64,000 bases of DNA from Streptococcus mitis (GTDB lineage: Bacteria; Bacillota; Bacilli; Lactobacillales; Streptococcaceae), in the NCBI RefSeq assembly GCF_000722765.2, contig NZ_CP028415.1:440501-504500 (forward strand), read 5' to 3'. Both the position numbers and the translations under genes were made by a program. The notes under the pieces are model-generated. The model was not told where the DNA came from. It was given only the letters and a program-made list of their open reading frames with translations, and made no database searches. The stretch's first letter is position 1. Each line of letters opens with the position of its first letter. Positions 1 through 7,577 of the stretch are shown here, one piece after another.

Positions 1-1047
1 ACTCCTCTTTACTATGCAAAAAATTTGACTCAGCATATTGGCGGAGCCAAGATTTATCTCAAACGTGAAGACCTTAACCATACAGGGGCCCACAAGATTA
101 ACAATGCCTTAGGACAAGTTTTGCTTGCCAAACGCATGGGTAAAAAGAAAATTATCGCAGAAACGGGTGCTGGCCAGCACGGTGTGGCAACTGCAACTGC
201 TGCAGCCCTCTTTAACATGGAATGTACTATCTATATGGGTGAGGAAGATGTCAAACGCCAAGCCCTCAATGTGTTCCGTATGGAGCTTTTGGGAGCTAAG
301 GTTGAGGCAGTGACAGATGGTTCACGCGTGCTCAAGGATGCGGTCAATGCAGCCCTTCGTTCATGGGTAGCAAATATCGATGATACCCACTATATCCTTG
401 GTTCTGCCTTGGGACCTCATCCATTCCCAGAAATTGTTCGTGATTTCCAAAGTGTCATTGGTCGAGAAGCTAAACAACAGTATCGCGATATGACAGGTCA
501 AGATCTGCCAGATGCCCTAGTAGCCTGTGTTGGTGGTGGTTCTAATGCTATAGGGCTCTTCCATCCCTTTGTAGAAGATGAGTCTGTAGCTATGTATGGG
601 GCTGAAGCAGCAGGACTTGGTGTGGATACAGAGCATCACGCAGCGACTTTGACTAAGGGTCGTCCGGGTGTCCTTCACGGTTCCCTCATGGATGTGCTCC
701 AAGATGCCCATGGTCAAATTCTTGAAGCCTTCTCTATCTCAGCAGGTTTGGACTATCCTGGTATCGGTCCAGAACATTCTCACTATCACGATATCAAACG
801 TGCCAGCTATGTTCCTGTGACAGACGAGGAAGCCTTGGAAGGATTCCAACTCTTGTCTCGTGTGGAAGGGATTATCCCAGCCTTGGAATCTAGCCATGCT
901 ATCGCCTTTGCGGTGAAATTGGCCAAAGAACTTGGACCAGACAAAGCCATGATAGTCTGTCTATCAGGTCGTGGGGACAAGGATGTGGTTCAAGTCAAAG
1001 ACCGCTTGGAAGCAGATGCAGCAAAGAAGGGAGAAGCTCATGCCTAA
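1..1047 (+). CDS. trpB: tryptophan synthase beta chain (5' end outside window)
   Basis: The reading frame is open from base 1, so the start lies upstream of the window and roughly the first 50 codons are missing. The PLP-dependent beta subunit condenses indole with serine to make tryptophan, and works in a complex with TrpA. The visible part has the PLP-lysine region ([15 protein letters not shown], Schiff-base Lys within HK), the GAGQHG loop and the glycine-rich phosphate loop CVGGGSNA. The stop overlaps the trpA start by 8 bases, which indicates translational coupling at the end of a trp operon. The TTG at 25 is an internal Leu codon, not a start. Confidence 0.97.
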   Translation, partial: TPLYYAKNLTQHIGGAKIYLKREDLNHTGAHKINNALGQVLLAKRMGKKKIIAETGAGQHGVATATAAALFNMECTIYMGEEDVKRQALNVFRMELLGAKVEAVTDGSRVLKDAVNAALRSWVANIDDTHYILGSALGPHPFPEIVRDFQSVIGREAKQQYRDMTGQDLPDALVACVGGGSNAIGLFHPFVEDESVAMYGAEAAGLGVDTEHHAATLTKGRPGVLHGSLMDVLQDAHGQILEAFSISAGLDYPGIGPEHSHYHDIKRASYVPVTDEEALEGFQLLSRVEGIIPALESSHAIAFAVKLAKELGPDKAMIVCLSGRGDKDVVQVKDRLEADAAKKGEAHA

Positions 1048-1816
1048 GACACTAACAGAAAAATTAAATGCTATTAAAGCAGCTGGAAAAGGAATTTTCG
1101 TTCCCTATATCATGGCTGGTGACCACGAGAAAGGTTTGGATGGTCTAGCTGAAACAATCCATTTTTTAGAAGATTTGGGTGTTTCAGCTATTGAATTGGG
1201 CATTCCCTTTTCAGATCCTGTCGCAGATGGACCTGTTATCGAAGAAGCTGGCTTGCGCAGTTTAGCCCACGGGACCTCTACCCAGTCTTTGGTTGAAACC
1301 TTGAAAACTATTCAAACAGAGGTTCCGCTGGTCATCATGACCTACTTCAACCCCCTCTTTCAGTACGGTGTGGAGAACTTTGTCAAAGATTTGGCTGATA
1401 CAGCGGTTAAGGGTTTGATTATTCCTGACCTGCCTCATGAGCATGCCAACTTTGTAGAACCATTTTTGGCAGATACAGACATTGCTTTGATTCCTCTAGT
1501 TAGTTTGACGACAGGAATTGAGCGTCAGAAAGAGTTGATTGATGGGGCGGAGGGATTCGTCTATGCCGTTGCCATCAATGGGGTGACAGGAAAATCAGGC
1601 AATTACCGTGCAGACTTGGACAAGCACTTGGCACAATTGCATCAAGTGGCTGATATCCCAGTCTTGACAGGTTTTGGCGTATCTAGTCAAGCCGATGTAG
1701 AACGCTTTAATGCGGTATCAGATGGTGTTATCGTTGGTTCAAAAATCGTAAAAGCTCTCCATGAAGGAGAGCCGATTGAGGACTTTATCAAACAAGCAGT
1801 AGCTTACCAAAAATAA
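1040..1816 (+). CDS. trpA: tryptophan synthase alpha chain
   Basis: 258 residues, the usual TrpA length. It cleaves indole-3-glycerol phosphate to indole, which channels to TrpB. A TIM barrel is indicated by the catalytic Glu in [16 protein letters not shown], the Asp in PDLPHE, and the phosphate-binding GFGVSS and [11 protein letters not shown] chose the ATG at 1040 (MPKTLTEKL) because it follows GAAGGGAGAAGC and overlaps the end of trpB by 8 bases. A longer in-frame extension to 971 lies inside trpB and is not needed. The 3' end overlaps the convergent cilC gene by 29 bases, leaving no room for a separate terminator. Confidence 0.97.
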   Translation: MPKTLTEKLNAIKAAGKGIFVPYIMAGDHEKGLDGLAETIHFLEDLGVSAIELGIPFSDPVADGPVIEEAGLRSLAHGTSTQSLVETLKTIQTEVPLVIMTYFNPLFQYGVENFVKDLADTAVKGLIIPDLPHEHANFVEPFLADTDIALIPLVSLTTGIERQKELIDGAEGFVYAVAINGVTGKSGNYRADLDKHLAQLHQVADIPVLTGFGVSSQADVERFNAVSDGVIVGSKIVKALHEGEPIEDFIKQAVAYQK

Positions 1817-2446
1817 TCACACAAGCAGCGAGTAAGAGGAAAGGCACGAAAGGAAGTCTTTCCTTTTTCTTTTGCAGGAGAAAGGCTAGAATTCCTGTTG
1901 CAGAAGCAAACTGAATCAAGATCAACAACTCTGTCGCACTAAAGATAAGAGAACAAGAAGCTAAAAAGAGAAAATCCCCTGCGCCCATGCGGATATCAAT
2001 AAAATGAGCCAAAATTCCAAGGACAAGGAAGAAGACCATGACTAGATTCCAACCGGAGCCGGCCATTAGGATTAGGTGGAAAGTCATCCAGACCAGTAAG
2101 GGATATTCCTGATGGCGAAAGTCGTAGATGCCCAAGGTCAAACCAGCAGTGATTAGGATGACTTGACTCAAGGAAAGTAATTCCCAAAAGTAAAGCAGAA
2201 ATATGAGTCCTAAGCTTAGTTCAAAAAGGGCATACCAGACAGGATAAGGAGCCTTGCAGTAGCGACAGCGAAAGCGATTGAGCACCTGTGAGAGAATCGG
2301 AATCAAATCTAAGGGACGCAAGGGAGTCTGACAGGAATCGCAGTGACTAGCTGGACTGATAATGGATTGCTCTGGAAAACGGTCAATGACCAAACCAAGA
2401 AAGGAAGCGAGAATGCTCCCGACAAGAAAAAATAAAAATCAATCAT
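1788..2446 (-). pseudogene. cilC: prepilin peptidase CilC (CclA/PilD family), frameshifted near the start
   Basis: Type IV leader peptidase that processes the competence pseudopilins (ComGC and relatives) at the membrane. The open frame shows the CDSC...CRYC zinc-type pairs, several membrane helices, and the two catalytic aspartates (GIYDFRHQEYP and GAGDFLFLAS). The natural ATG at 2446 with MIDFYFF lies in another frame: the T tract (six A on the + strand, 2427-2432) is one base short of what would join MIDFYFFLVGS to ILASFLGLVIDRF. As written, translation from the ATG ends after about 45 codons. The long frame has only a TTG (2393), which would lose the first membrane helix. A slippage-prone tract, a real null allele and a sequencing error are all possible. 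It overlaps trpA at the 3' end. Confidence 0.8.
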
Positions 2447-2516
2447 ACTTATCTATTCGTAAAAAATAGGAGAAGTAGTATAATGGAGAAACATAGATAA
2501 GATGGTGAGGAAATAG

Positions 2517-2972
2517 ATGACAATTCATTTTGAAGAAAATGTGAGCGCAGAAAATGCTCAGCTCGTATGCCAATGGTCCAACTCCCTTGGCAAATCATTT
2601 CAAGAACAATGGATGGGAACAATGATTCCTTTTCCCTTGACAATTCAAGTCTTGCAAGAGTTGGAAGGAATCTCTTCAATCTTTGAAGGACAAGAGTTTG
2701 TCGGGCTTATCCAGAAAATCAGGCTAGAAGACAGTAATCTTCATATTGGAAGATTTTTTATCAACCCCCAGAAACAGGGGCAAGGCTTAGGTAGCCAGGC
2801 TTTAAGGAAATTTGTTAGTTTGACCTTTGAAAATGAAGACATAGATACTATTTCTCTAAATGTCTACGAGGCAAATCAAAGAGCTCAGAATCTTTACCAA
2901 AAAGAAGGATTTGAAATCGTTCAAATGGTTGAAGCACCTGAAAGGAAATATATTATGAAAAAGAGGAGATAG
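2517..2972 (+). CDS. GNAT family N-acetyltransferase
   Basis: 151 residues. The GNAT fold is shown by the acetyl-CoA motif A (GRFFINPQKQGQGLGSQAL, with the Q/RxxGxG/A-type loop QGQGLG) and a motif B-like end (NVYEANQRAQNLYQKEGF, the typical N..A..LY...GF signature). It transfers an acetyl group from acetyl-CoA to an unknown amine. The start ATG follows GGTGAGGAAATAG. It is divergent from cilC, stands alone, and is followed by an IS remnant, so context gives no substrate. Confidence 0.85.
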   Translation: MTIHFEENVSAENAQLVCQWSNSLGKSFQEQWMGTMIPFPLTIQVLQELEGISSIFEGQEFVGLIQKIRLEDSNLHIGRFFINPQKQGQGLGSQALRKFVSLTFENEDIDTISLNVYEANQRAQNLYQKEGFEIVQMVEAPERKYIMKKRR

Positions 2973-3044
2973 AAAGTAAAAATACTTGAAATCAATCTTG
3001 ACTGCGATGATGAACCTGAATCAGCCCCTCAAAAGGGACTGTAT

Positions 3045-3284
3045 ATGAATGAACGTTACCAGTGTTTAAAAACTAAAGAATATCAGGCACTTTTATCTTC
3101 CAAGGGTAGACAAATTTTCGCTAAACGTAAGATTGATATGAAATCTGTCTTTGGGCAGATAAAGGTTTGTTTGGGTTATAAGAGATGTCATCTGAGAGGT
3201 AAGTGTAAAGTAAGAATTGACATGGGATTCGTACTCACGGTCAACAACCTGCTGAAATATAATAAGAGAAAGAGGCGAAATTAA
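3045..3284 (+). pseudogene. transposase C-terminal remnant (IS1182-like)
   Basis: A 79-codon open stretch resembling the C-terminal end of IS1182-group DDE transposases, which typically finish with a segment like FGQIK..LGYKRC.LRGK and NNLLKYNKRK. The catalytic N-terminal part is absent, so this is a dead fragment. The weakly preserved MNERYQCLKTKEYQ stretch fits the region just before the last catalytic Glu. A 12-bp inverted repeat follows immediately and may include the old element end. Confidence 0.7.
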
Positions 3285-3325
3285 AAAGCTAGAGTTCCGC
3301 AATTGGAAATCTCTAGCTTTTTGTT
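3283..3325. terminator. hairpin after IS remnant, likely bidirectional terminator
   Basis: AAAAAGCTAGAG (3283-3294) pairs perfectly with CTCTAGCTTTTT (3311-3322), giving a 12-bp stem with a 16-base loop and T/A runs on both sides. It sits between the IS fragment and the convergent csbD end, so it can terminate either strand. Confidence 0.7.
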
Positions 3326-3378
3326 TTCTGAGAATCATCTTGACTAATGTTACTAAAAAGATAAAGTAACTTTTAGCC

Positions 3379-3582
3379 TTATTTATTGTCGCCACTCAAC
3401 ATGTTTTTAACACCTTCGATAGCGCCTTCTACAGCGTCTTTGGCATCTTCAGCAACTTCTTTTACTTTAGAAACAACTTTTTCTGCTGTTCCTTCTTTTT
3501 CTAATTTTTCATCACCGATGGCTTTCCCAACACCTTCTTTAATAGAACCTTTAGCTTGATTTAATTTTTCTTCTACTGACAT
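3379..3582 (-). CDS. CsbD-like stress protein
   Basis: 67 residues, highly charged. It matches the CsbD family pattern: [31 protein letters not shown], i.e. the K..G..KE..GK..GD..L..EG core at residues 5-31, followed by an amphipathic K/E/A-rich helix. CsbD proteins are general stress proteins of unknown biochemistry. It is the last gene of the gls operon, 30 bases after asp23, with its own RBS (AGGAGAAATTATC before ATG). In pneumococcus the corresponding operon is activated by MgaSpn. Confidence 0.85.
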   Translation of the reverse strand: MSVEEKLNQAKGSIKEGVGKAIGDEKLEKEGTAEKVVSKVKEVAEDAKDAVEGAIEGVKNMLSGDNK

Positions 3583-3612
3583 GATAATTTCTCCTGTTAT
3601 ATTTATTTTATC

Positions 3613-4221
3613 TTAGTTTACACGAGTGTTTTCGTGAGATACTACACCAGTTGCTGCACCTTTAACAGCTTCTACACCTTCGCTAACTTTTTCTTGAACA
3701 GTTGAGAAACCAGATCCAAGACTAGATTTAGCTTTTTCGAATTGTTCTGAAGCGAATTCTCCTGTTGATTCAGCAACGTCAGATACGCGATCTTGAAGGC
3801 TTACTGAATCTGCTTTATGTTGTTCTTTAGTTTTGATGTCGACAACGTTTACGTTGATTTCAACAACTTCCAAGTCAGTCATTTTAGCAACTTCTGAAGA
3901 TACGATTTCTCTGATTTCTGAATATAAAGCTGGAACATTTTTTTGGTACTCAACAATAACGTTTAAGTCAACTGCAACTTGTGTTTTACCAACTTCTACG
4001 TTAACACCACTTGTTACGTCATCACTGTTAACGATTTTTTCTTTAAGATTTGAGAAGAAACCACCGTCGATTCCCAAAAGACCTGAAACGTTTTCTAGTG
4101 ACAGACCAATGATTTTTTGGATAACTTTATCTTCGTAAGTAAGTTCCCCTTTGATTTCGTGAGCTACAACAGTAGCATCTTTCTTTTCTACGTTAGTGTT
4201 TGTGTTTTTTTCGTTTGACAT
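3613..4221 (-). CDS. Asp23/Gls24 family envelope stress protein
   Basis: 202 residues. The Asp23 domain spans about residues 20-140: GELTYEDKVIQKIIG, then the GLLGIDGG loop and the V.V..G...VA.DL.V.V.Y alternating strands. After it comes a K/E/S-rich C-terminal tail like the following CsbD protein. Asp23 proteins are abundant, form a cytoplasmic layer at the membrane and are anchored by AmaP, which is encoded two genes upstream. RBS AAAGGAGTTTCAT precedes the ATG. The operon order glsB-amaP-DUF2273-asp23-csbD is the classical alkaline shock/gls cluster. Confidence 0.93.
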   Translation of the reverse strand: MSNEKNTNTNVEKKDATVVAHEIKGELTYEDKVIQKIIGLSLENVSGLLGIDGGFFSNLKEKIVNSDDVTSGVNVEVGKTQVAVDLNVIVEYQKNVPALYSEIREIVSSEVAKMTDLEVVEINVNVVDIKTKEQHKADSVSLQDRVSDVAESTGEFASEQFEKAKSSLGSGFSTVQEKVSEGVEAVKGAATGVVSHENTRVN

Positions 4222-4259
4222 ATGAAACTCCTTTAATTAAATTAGTAATTTTTATTTTT

Positions 4260-4430
4260 TTATTTATCTATATAGTTTTTTTCGATATAGAATCCAGCTG
4301 CAACTCCCAGTGCTCCTAAAATCAATACAAATATTGTTTTGAAGAAGCCAAAGGAGACAATCAAACAAGCGAGAAATACGCCTATGAGACCAGCGATAAT
4401 TGGATATCGATATTGTTTAAGCCATTCCAT
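4260..4430 (-). CDS. DUF2273 small membrane protein
   Basis: A 56-codon gene. It starts MEWLKQYRYPIIAG and contains two hydrophobic helices (about residues 10-27 and 30-48, GFFKTIFVLILGALGVAAGFY) ending in a charged tail. DUF2273 proteins are constant members of gls/asp23 operons, between amaP and asp23. Its start follows the amaP stop by 11 bases, with GGAAGTAAAAA as RBS. Function is unknown; it is probably part of the Asp23-AmaP membrane assembly. Confidence 0.85.
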   Translation of the reverse strand: MEWLKQYRYPIIAGLIGVFLACLIVSFGFFKTIFVLILGALGVAAGFYIEKNYIDK

Positions 4431-4441
4431 TTTTTACTTCC

Positions 4442-5014
4442 TTACTTCACACGACTAACAGTCTTTTTGTTTTGGGGTTTTGGTTTAGGCTGGTAGTCTT
4501 TTACTAGAACTTCTAGTTTAACCTGACGCTCAATACCAAAAAACTGCTTCAATCCATTAGTTATTTCACTTTGAATTATTTGGCATCTGTCAGCGATGTT
4601 GTCCGAAGGAAGAATTTTACCTTCTACATGAACGAAACATTTATTTTTTCGTAAATTTACATGAACAGTTGGGTTCTTGATCAATCCATGATCACTCACC
4701 AAACTTCTAACAAAACCTTCAATTGCCGAATTCTTTAATTTTAATGTATCGTTTTTAGTTTCAAGTTGAATTTCCAAATAACGTTTAGGATAAAACAACA
4801 CAACTAACATCGATAACAAAACTAAAGTTGATAGAGCCACTATCCCCCAGAATATATATCTAGAGAGATAAAATTCAACGAAATGATTCTGTCTCCAGCT
4901 AAATAGCTGAATGCCTAGATCACTAACTTGATGATAATCTATCAAAACAGGAAGGAAAATTGTCAAGATTAAAATACAGAAAATAATGAAACATATTTTC
5001 TTTGCTTTTGACAT
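4442..5014 (-). CDS. amaP: alkaline shock response membrane anchor protein AmaP
   Basis: 190 residues from the ATG at 5014 (MSKAKKICF). Two N-terminal membrane helices (about residues 7-28 and 50-77) are followed by a soluble domain that includes LKNSAIEGFVRSLV and a basic tail (KPKPQNKKTVSRVK). It anchors Asp23 to the membrane. I preferred 5014 over the TTG two codons upstream because AAAGGA lies 6 bases before this ATG. Confidence 0.88.
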   Translation of the reverse strand: MSKAKKICFIIFCILILTIFLPVLIDYHQVSDLGIQLFSWRQNHFVEFYLSRYIFWGIVALSTLVLLSMLVVLFYPKRYLEIQLETKNDTLKLKNSAIEGFVRSLVSDHGLIKNPTVHVNLRKNKCFVHVEGKILPSDNIADRCQIIQSEITNGLKQFFGIERQVKLEVLVKDYQPKPKPQNKKTVSRVK

Positions 5015-5092
5015 ATACAATCCTTTCGATTTAACATTTAAACTATTTTTTACCCGTCTAATCTATTTAAAAATAGTTTATTCTACAAGTAA

Positions 5093-5329
5093 TTATTTTT
5101 TACCTGTAAAGAATGATACTACAGTAACAACAATTGCTGCTCCTGCAATAGATGGGATCAAAGCCATTCCAGCGATGGATGGGCCCCAACTACCTAAAAG
5201 GGATTGTCCTACAGATGACCCGATTAAACCAGCGAATACATTTGCGACGATTCCCATAGAACTACCTTTTTTAGTGATTCTACCTGCTACAAGTCCAATC
5301 AGACCTCCAGCAATGATTGACCACAACAT
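5093..5329 (-). CDS. GlsB/YeaQ/YmgE family stress membrane protein
   Basis: 78 residues. The family is clear from MLWSIIAGGLIGLVAGRITKKG and the glycine-rich helices IVANVFAGLIGSSVGQSLLG and IAGAAIVVTVVSFF: three membrane segments with G-rich faces (transglycosylase-associated protein family by sequence, function not enzymatic as far as known). RBS GGAGGGTAAGCA precedes the ATG. It is the first gene of the operon, nearest the promoter repeats at 5348-5482. Confidence 0.9.
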   Translation of the reverse strand: MLWSIIAGGLIGLVAGRITKKGSSMGIVANVFAGLIGSSVGQSLLGSWGPSIAGMALIPSIAGAAIVVTVVSFFTGKK

Positions 5330-5347
5330 TGCTTACCCTCCTTTTTT

Positions 5348-5482
5348 ATTTTAATATCAAAAAATAAATCAATTTCTTTGATTATTTCTATTATATAATT
5401 TTAATACAAAAAATCAATTATTTTGATTGTTATATAATTTTAATATCAAAAAATCAAATTCTTTGATTGTTGCTATTATATA
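5348..5482 (-). promoter_or_regulatory. three tandem promoter-like AT-rich repeats upstream of the gls operon
   Basis: Units 5348-5397, 5398-5436 and 5437-5482 each contain ATTTTAATA(T)CAAAAAATCAA, then TTTGATTGTT or a close form, then TTATATA. Read on the minus strand, the units provide TTGATT, a 16-17 base spacer and TATAAT/TATAAC, i.e. plausible -35 and -10 boxes in series. The AAAATCAA/TTGATTTT arms also form small palindromes. In pneumococcus MgaSpn activates a promoter in the equivalent intergenic region (P1623B), and prefers bent AT-rich DNA. That is known from the family; binding here is inferred. Confidence 0.6.
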
Positions 5483-5642
5483 ATTTTTAAAATTAAAAAT
5501 ATACTCTTTCGACTTGAATTTGATTCTGTATTCACGCCCTCAATAGACGGTAAAATAAGAAAATTGTTTATATATTGCTCCCGTAGTGTTATTATACGAA
5601 ATAAAGGATCTTAGTAAAAGTCGTTACAGCATGTTCTACCTA

Positions 5643-5658
5643 TTCTTTGTGGTATAAT
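5643..5658 (+). promoter_or_regulatory. extended -10 promoter of the Mga-type regulator
   Basis: TGGTATAAT ends at 5658: a perfect -10 hexamer (5653-5658) with the TGn extension, without an obvious -35 box. It would give a leader of about 40 bases before the ATG at 5704. Confidence 0.55.
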
Positions 5659-5703
5659 TGCAAGAGGTTTAATCCGATAATTTATAAAGAGAGAAAGACA
5701 TTC

Positions 5704-7185
5704 ATGAGAGATTTATTATCTAAAAAAAGTCATAGGCAATTAGAATTATTAGAATTATTATTTGAACATAAACGTTGGTTTCATCGTTCTGAACTAGCAG
5801 AGTTACTAAATTGTACAGAACGTGCAGTCAAAGATGATCTATCCCATGTTAAATCTGCTTTTCCTGACTTGATTTTTCATTCTTCTACTAATGGTATACG
5901 CATTATTAATACCGATGATAGTGATATTGAAATGGTTTACCATCATTTCTTTAAGCGTTCAACTCATTTTTCGATTTTAGAATTTATCTTCTTTAATGAA
6001 GGTTGTCAAGCTGAGAGTATTTGTAAAGAATTTTATATCAGTTTCTCCTCTCTTTACCGTATCATCAGTCATATTAATAAAATTATTAAGAAACAATATC
6101 GTTTTGAAATCAGCCTTAATCCAGTTCGAATCACAGGAAATGAGATTGATATCCGTTATTTTTTTGCTCAGTATTTTTCAGAGAAATATTATTTCCTTGA
6201 ATGGCCTTTTGAAGATTTTTCAGTAGAACCTTTGTGTAAGCTGTTAGCACTAGTCTATAAAGAAACAGCATTTCCTGTCAATTTCGCAACTCAAAGAATG
6301 CTAAAGTTGCTCCTCGTTACGAATTTATATCGAATAAAGTTTAGTCATTTCTTGGAAGTTGAGAAAAATTCTTTTAACAATCAATTGTTAGAATCTTTCA
6401 TGCAGGCAGAAGGAATCGAAGACATTGTAGCGAGCTTTGATTCTGAATATCACATCTTTCTGAATAAAGAAGTGATAGGTCAACTGTTTGTATCCTATTT
6501 TCAAAAAATGTTTTTCATAGACGAAGAAGTATTTCTGAACTATGCCAAAACAGACAGTTATGTAAAAAAATCATATCGATTATTGGGAGAGTTAGTTGAT
6601 CAGGTATCAAGAGAGTATAATCTTCAAATAGACAATAAGGACAATCTAATCTGGCATCTACATAATACGGCACATCTGCATCGTCAGGAATTATCTACAG
6701 AGTTTATCCTTTTTGATCAAAAAGGCAATACAATCAAGAACTTTCAAAATATTTTTCCTCGATTTGTTTCGGAGGTGAAGGAAGGAATTGAACATTATCT
6801 AGAGGCTTTGGATATGGATTGTAATTCGATGAAAGTCAATCATTTATCCTATACTTTTATCACCCATAGCAAACACTTAGTTCTAAATCTTTTACAAAAT
6901 CAACCCAAATTAAAGGTTTTAGTCATGAGCAATTTTGATCAGTATCATGCAAAATCAGTAGCAGAAACACTTTCTTATTATTGCAGCAACAATTTTGAAC
7001 TGGAAGTTTGGAGTGAATTAGAGTTATCACTTGAGTCTCTAAAAGATTCACCTTACGATATCATTATTTCTAATTTTATTATTCCTCCTATTGAAAATAA
7101 GAGACTGATCTATTCCAATAATGTCAATACAGTCGCTCTCATCTCTTTGCTTAACGCAATGATGTTTATTCGATTAGATGAGTAA
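5704..7185 (+). CDS. mgaSpn: Mga-family transcriptional regulator MgaSpn/MgrA
   Basis: 493 residues from the ATG at 5704 (MRDLLSKKSHRQLELLELL), the length of pneumococcal MgaSpn, which it closely resembles from memory. It has an N-terminal winged HTH (about residues 10-60, HRSELAELLNCTERAVKDDLSHV), a second HTH_Mga/M-trans-like domain (about 70-130, CKEFYISFSSLYRIISHINKIIK), PRD-like helical regions and a PTS EIIB-like C-terminus. A GAGAGAAAGA stretch serves as RBS. It faces the gls operon, which in pneumococcus is its known activation target. Mga proteins often respond to sugar phosphotransfer through PRD histidines; I did not map these. Confidence 0.92.
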   Translation: MRDLLSKKSHRQLELLELLFEHKRWFHRSELAELLNCTERAVKDDLSHVKSAFPDLIFHSSTNGIRIINTDDSDIEMVYHHFFKRSTHFSILEFIFFNEGCQAESICKEFYISFSSLYRIISHINKIIKKQYRFEISLNPVRITGNEIDIRYFFAQYFSEKYYFLEWPFEDFSVEPLCKLLALVYKETAFPVNFATQRMLKLLLVTNLYRIKFSHFLEVEKNSFNNQLLESFMQAEGIEDIVASFDSEYHIFLNKEVIGQLFVSYFQKMFFIDEEVFLNYAKTDSYVKKSYRLLGELVDQVSREYNLQIDNKDNLIWHLHNTAHLHRQELSTEFILFDQKGNTIKNFQNIFPRFVSEVKEGIEHYLEALDMDCNSMKVNHLSYTFITHSKHLVLNLLQNQPKLKVLVMSNFDQYHAKSVAETLSYYCSNNFELEVWSELELSLESLKDSPYDIIISNFIIPPIENKRLIYSNNVNTVALISLLNAMMFIRLDE

Positions 7186-7354
7186 CCTAAAATAAAAATG
7201 CTATTTCTCGTTTTGAACTGTACCTCAAAAGTTAGATAGAAAAAATCTAATTTTTGGGGTGTTTTTGTTAAGAAAAGACCTTCAATCATTTAAGCAAAAT
7301 GTACATCTAGATTCATAGTCCTCTAAAACTCTTGCTTTTTTTGTAGAAGATACG

Positions 7355-7407
7355 AAAAAAGCCTTGTAACCAAGGCTTTTCCTGTTGTATTTAGATGCCC
7401 CTTACAG
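7355..7407 (+). repeat. left flanking direct repeat (attL-like) of the tRNA-Lys island
   Basis: Nearly identical to 11347-11398: an AAGCCTT...AAGGCTT hairpin, TTTTCCTGTTGTAT, then TAGATGCCCCTTACAG. The last part corresponds to the 3' end of the tRNA-Lys gene. Differences are an extra T, the hairpin loop, and one C/T in the tRNA part. Such duplication of a tRNA 3' end is what tyrosine-integrase insertion leaves. Confidence 0.75.
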
Positions 7408-7498
7408 TCGATTTGGAGTTAAAATAAGTAAAAATGAGTAACAAAAATATTGATAAATCAAGGTTTTGCCACTCTCTAAATCGTATGTAAAAATAAAA

Positions 7499-7518
7499 GG
7501 TAGAACAAAAGTAGAACA
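7499..7518 (+). repeat. 20-base duplicate of the integrase 3' end
   Basis: A 20-base string beginning GGTAGAACAAAAG is identical to 11320-11339, which spans the stop codon of the integrase remnant. It lies inside the island near its left edge, so a second integrase end was once there or a rearrangement copied it. Confidence 0.65.
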
Positions 7519-7544
7519 GATTATTATTTTTCTTCTTTATCACA

Positions 7545-7575
7545 AAATCTCCCTACGTTAGTAAGGAGATTTATT
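7545..7575 (-). terminator. rho-independent terminator of the LPXTG gene
   Basis: AAATCTCC (7545-7552) pairs with GGAGATTT (7564-7571), 11-base loop, immediately downstream of the minus-strand stop codon; reading minus, the stem is followed by TGTG and A/T-rich sequence. Confidence 0.65.
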
Positions 7576-7577
7576 TT

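Larger units (their letters stand above)
7186..7577. other. gene-free junction: IS-end-like palindrome, att-like repeat, LPXTG terminator
   Basis: No gene is visible. At about 7214-7265 there is an imperfect inverted repeat (CTCAAAAGTTAGAT / ATCTAATTTTTGGGG) that looks like the end of an IS3-type element or a terminator for the regulator. The left att-like repeat is at 7355-7407. A 20-base match to the 3' end of the integrase remnant (7499-7518) and a terminator (7545-7575) follow. Confidence 0.5.

Noticed and set aside
25..27. TTG at 25 as the start of trpB
   Set aside because: The frame is open to base 1 and encodes conserved TrpB residues (TPLYYAKNL) before it.
5347..5482. Tandem repeats considered as a CRISPR array
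   Set aside because: Units are contiguous with no spacers and differ in length; no cas genes in the window.
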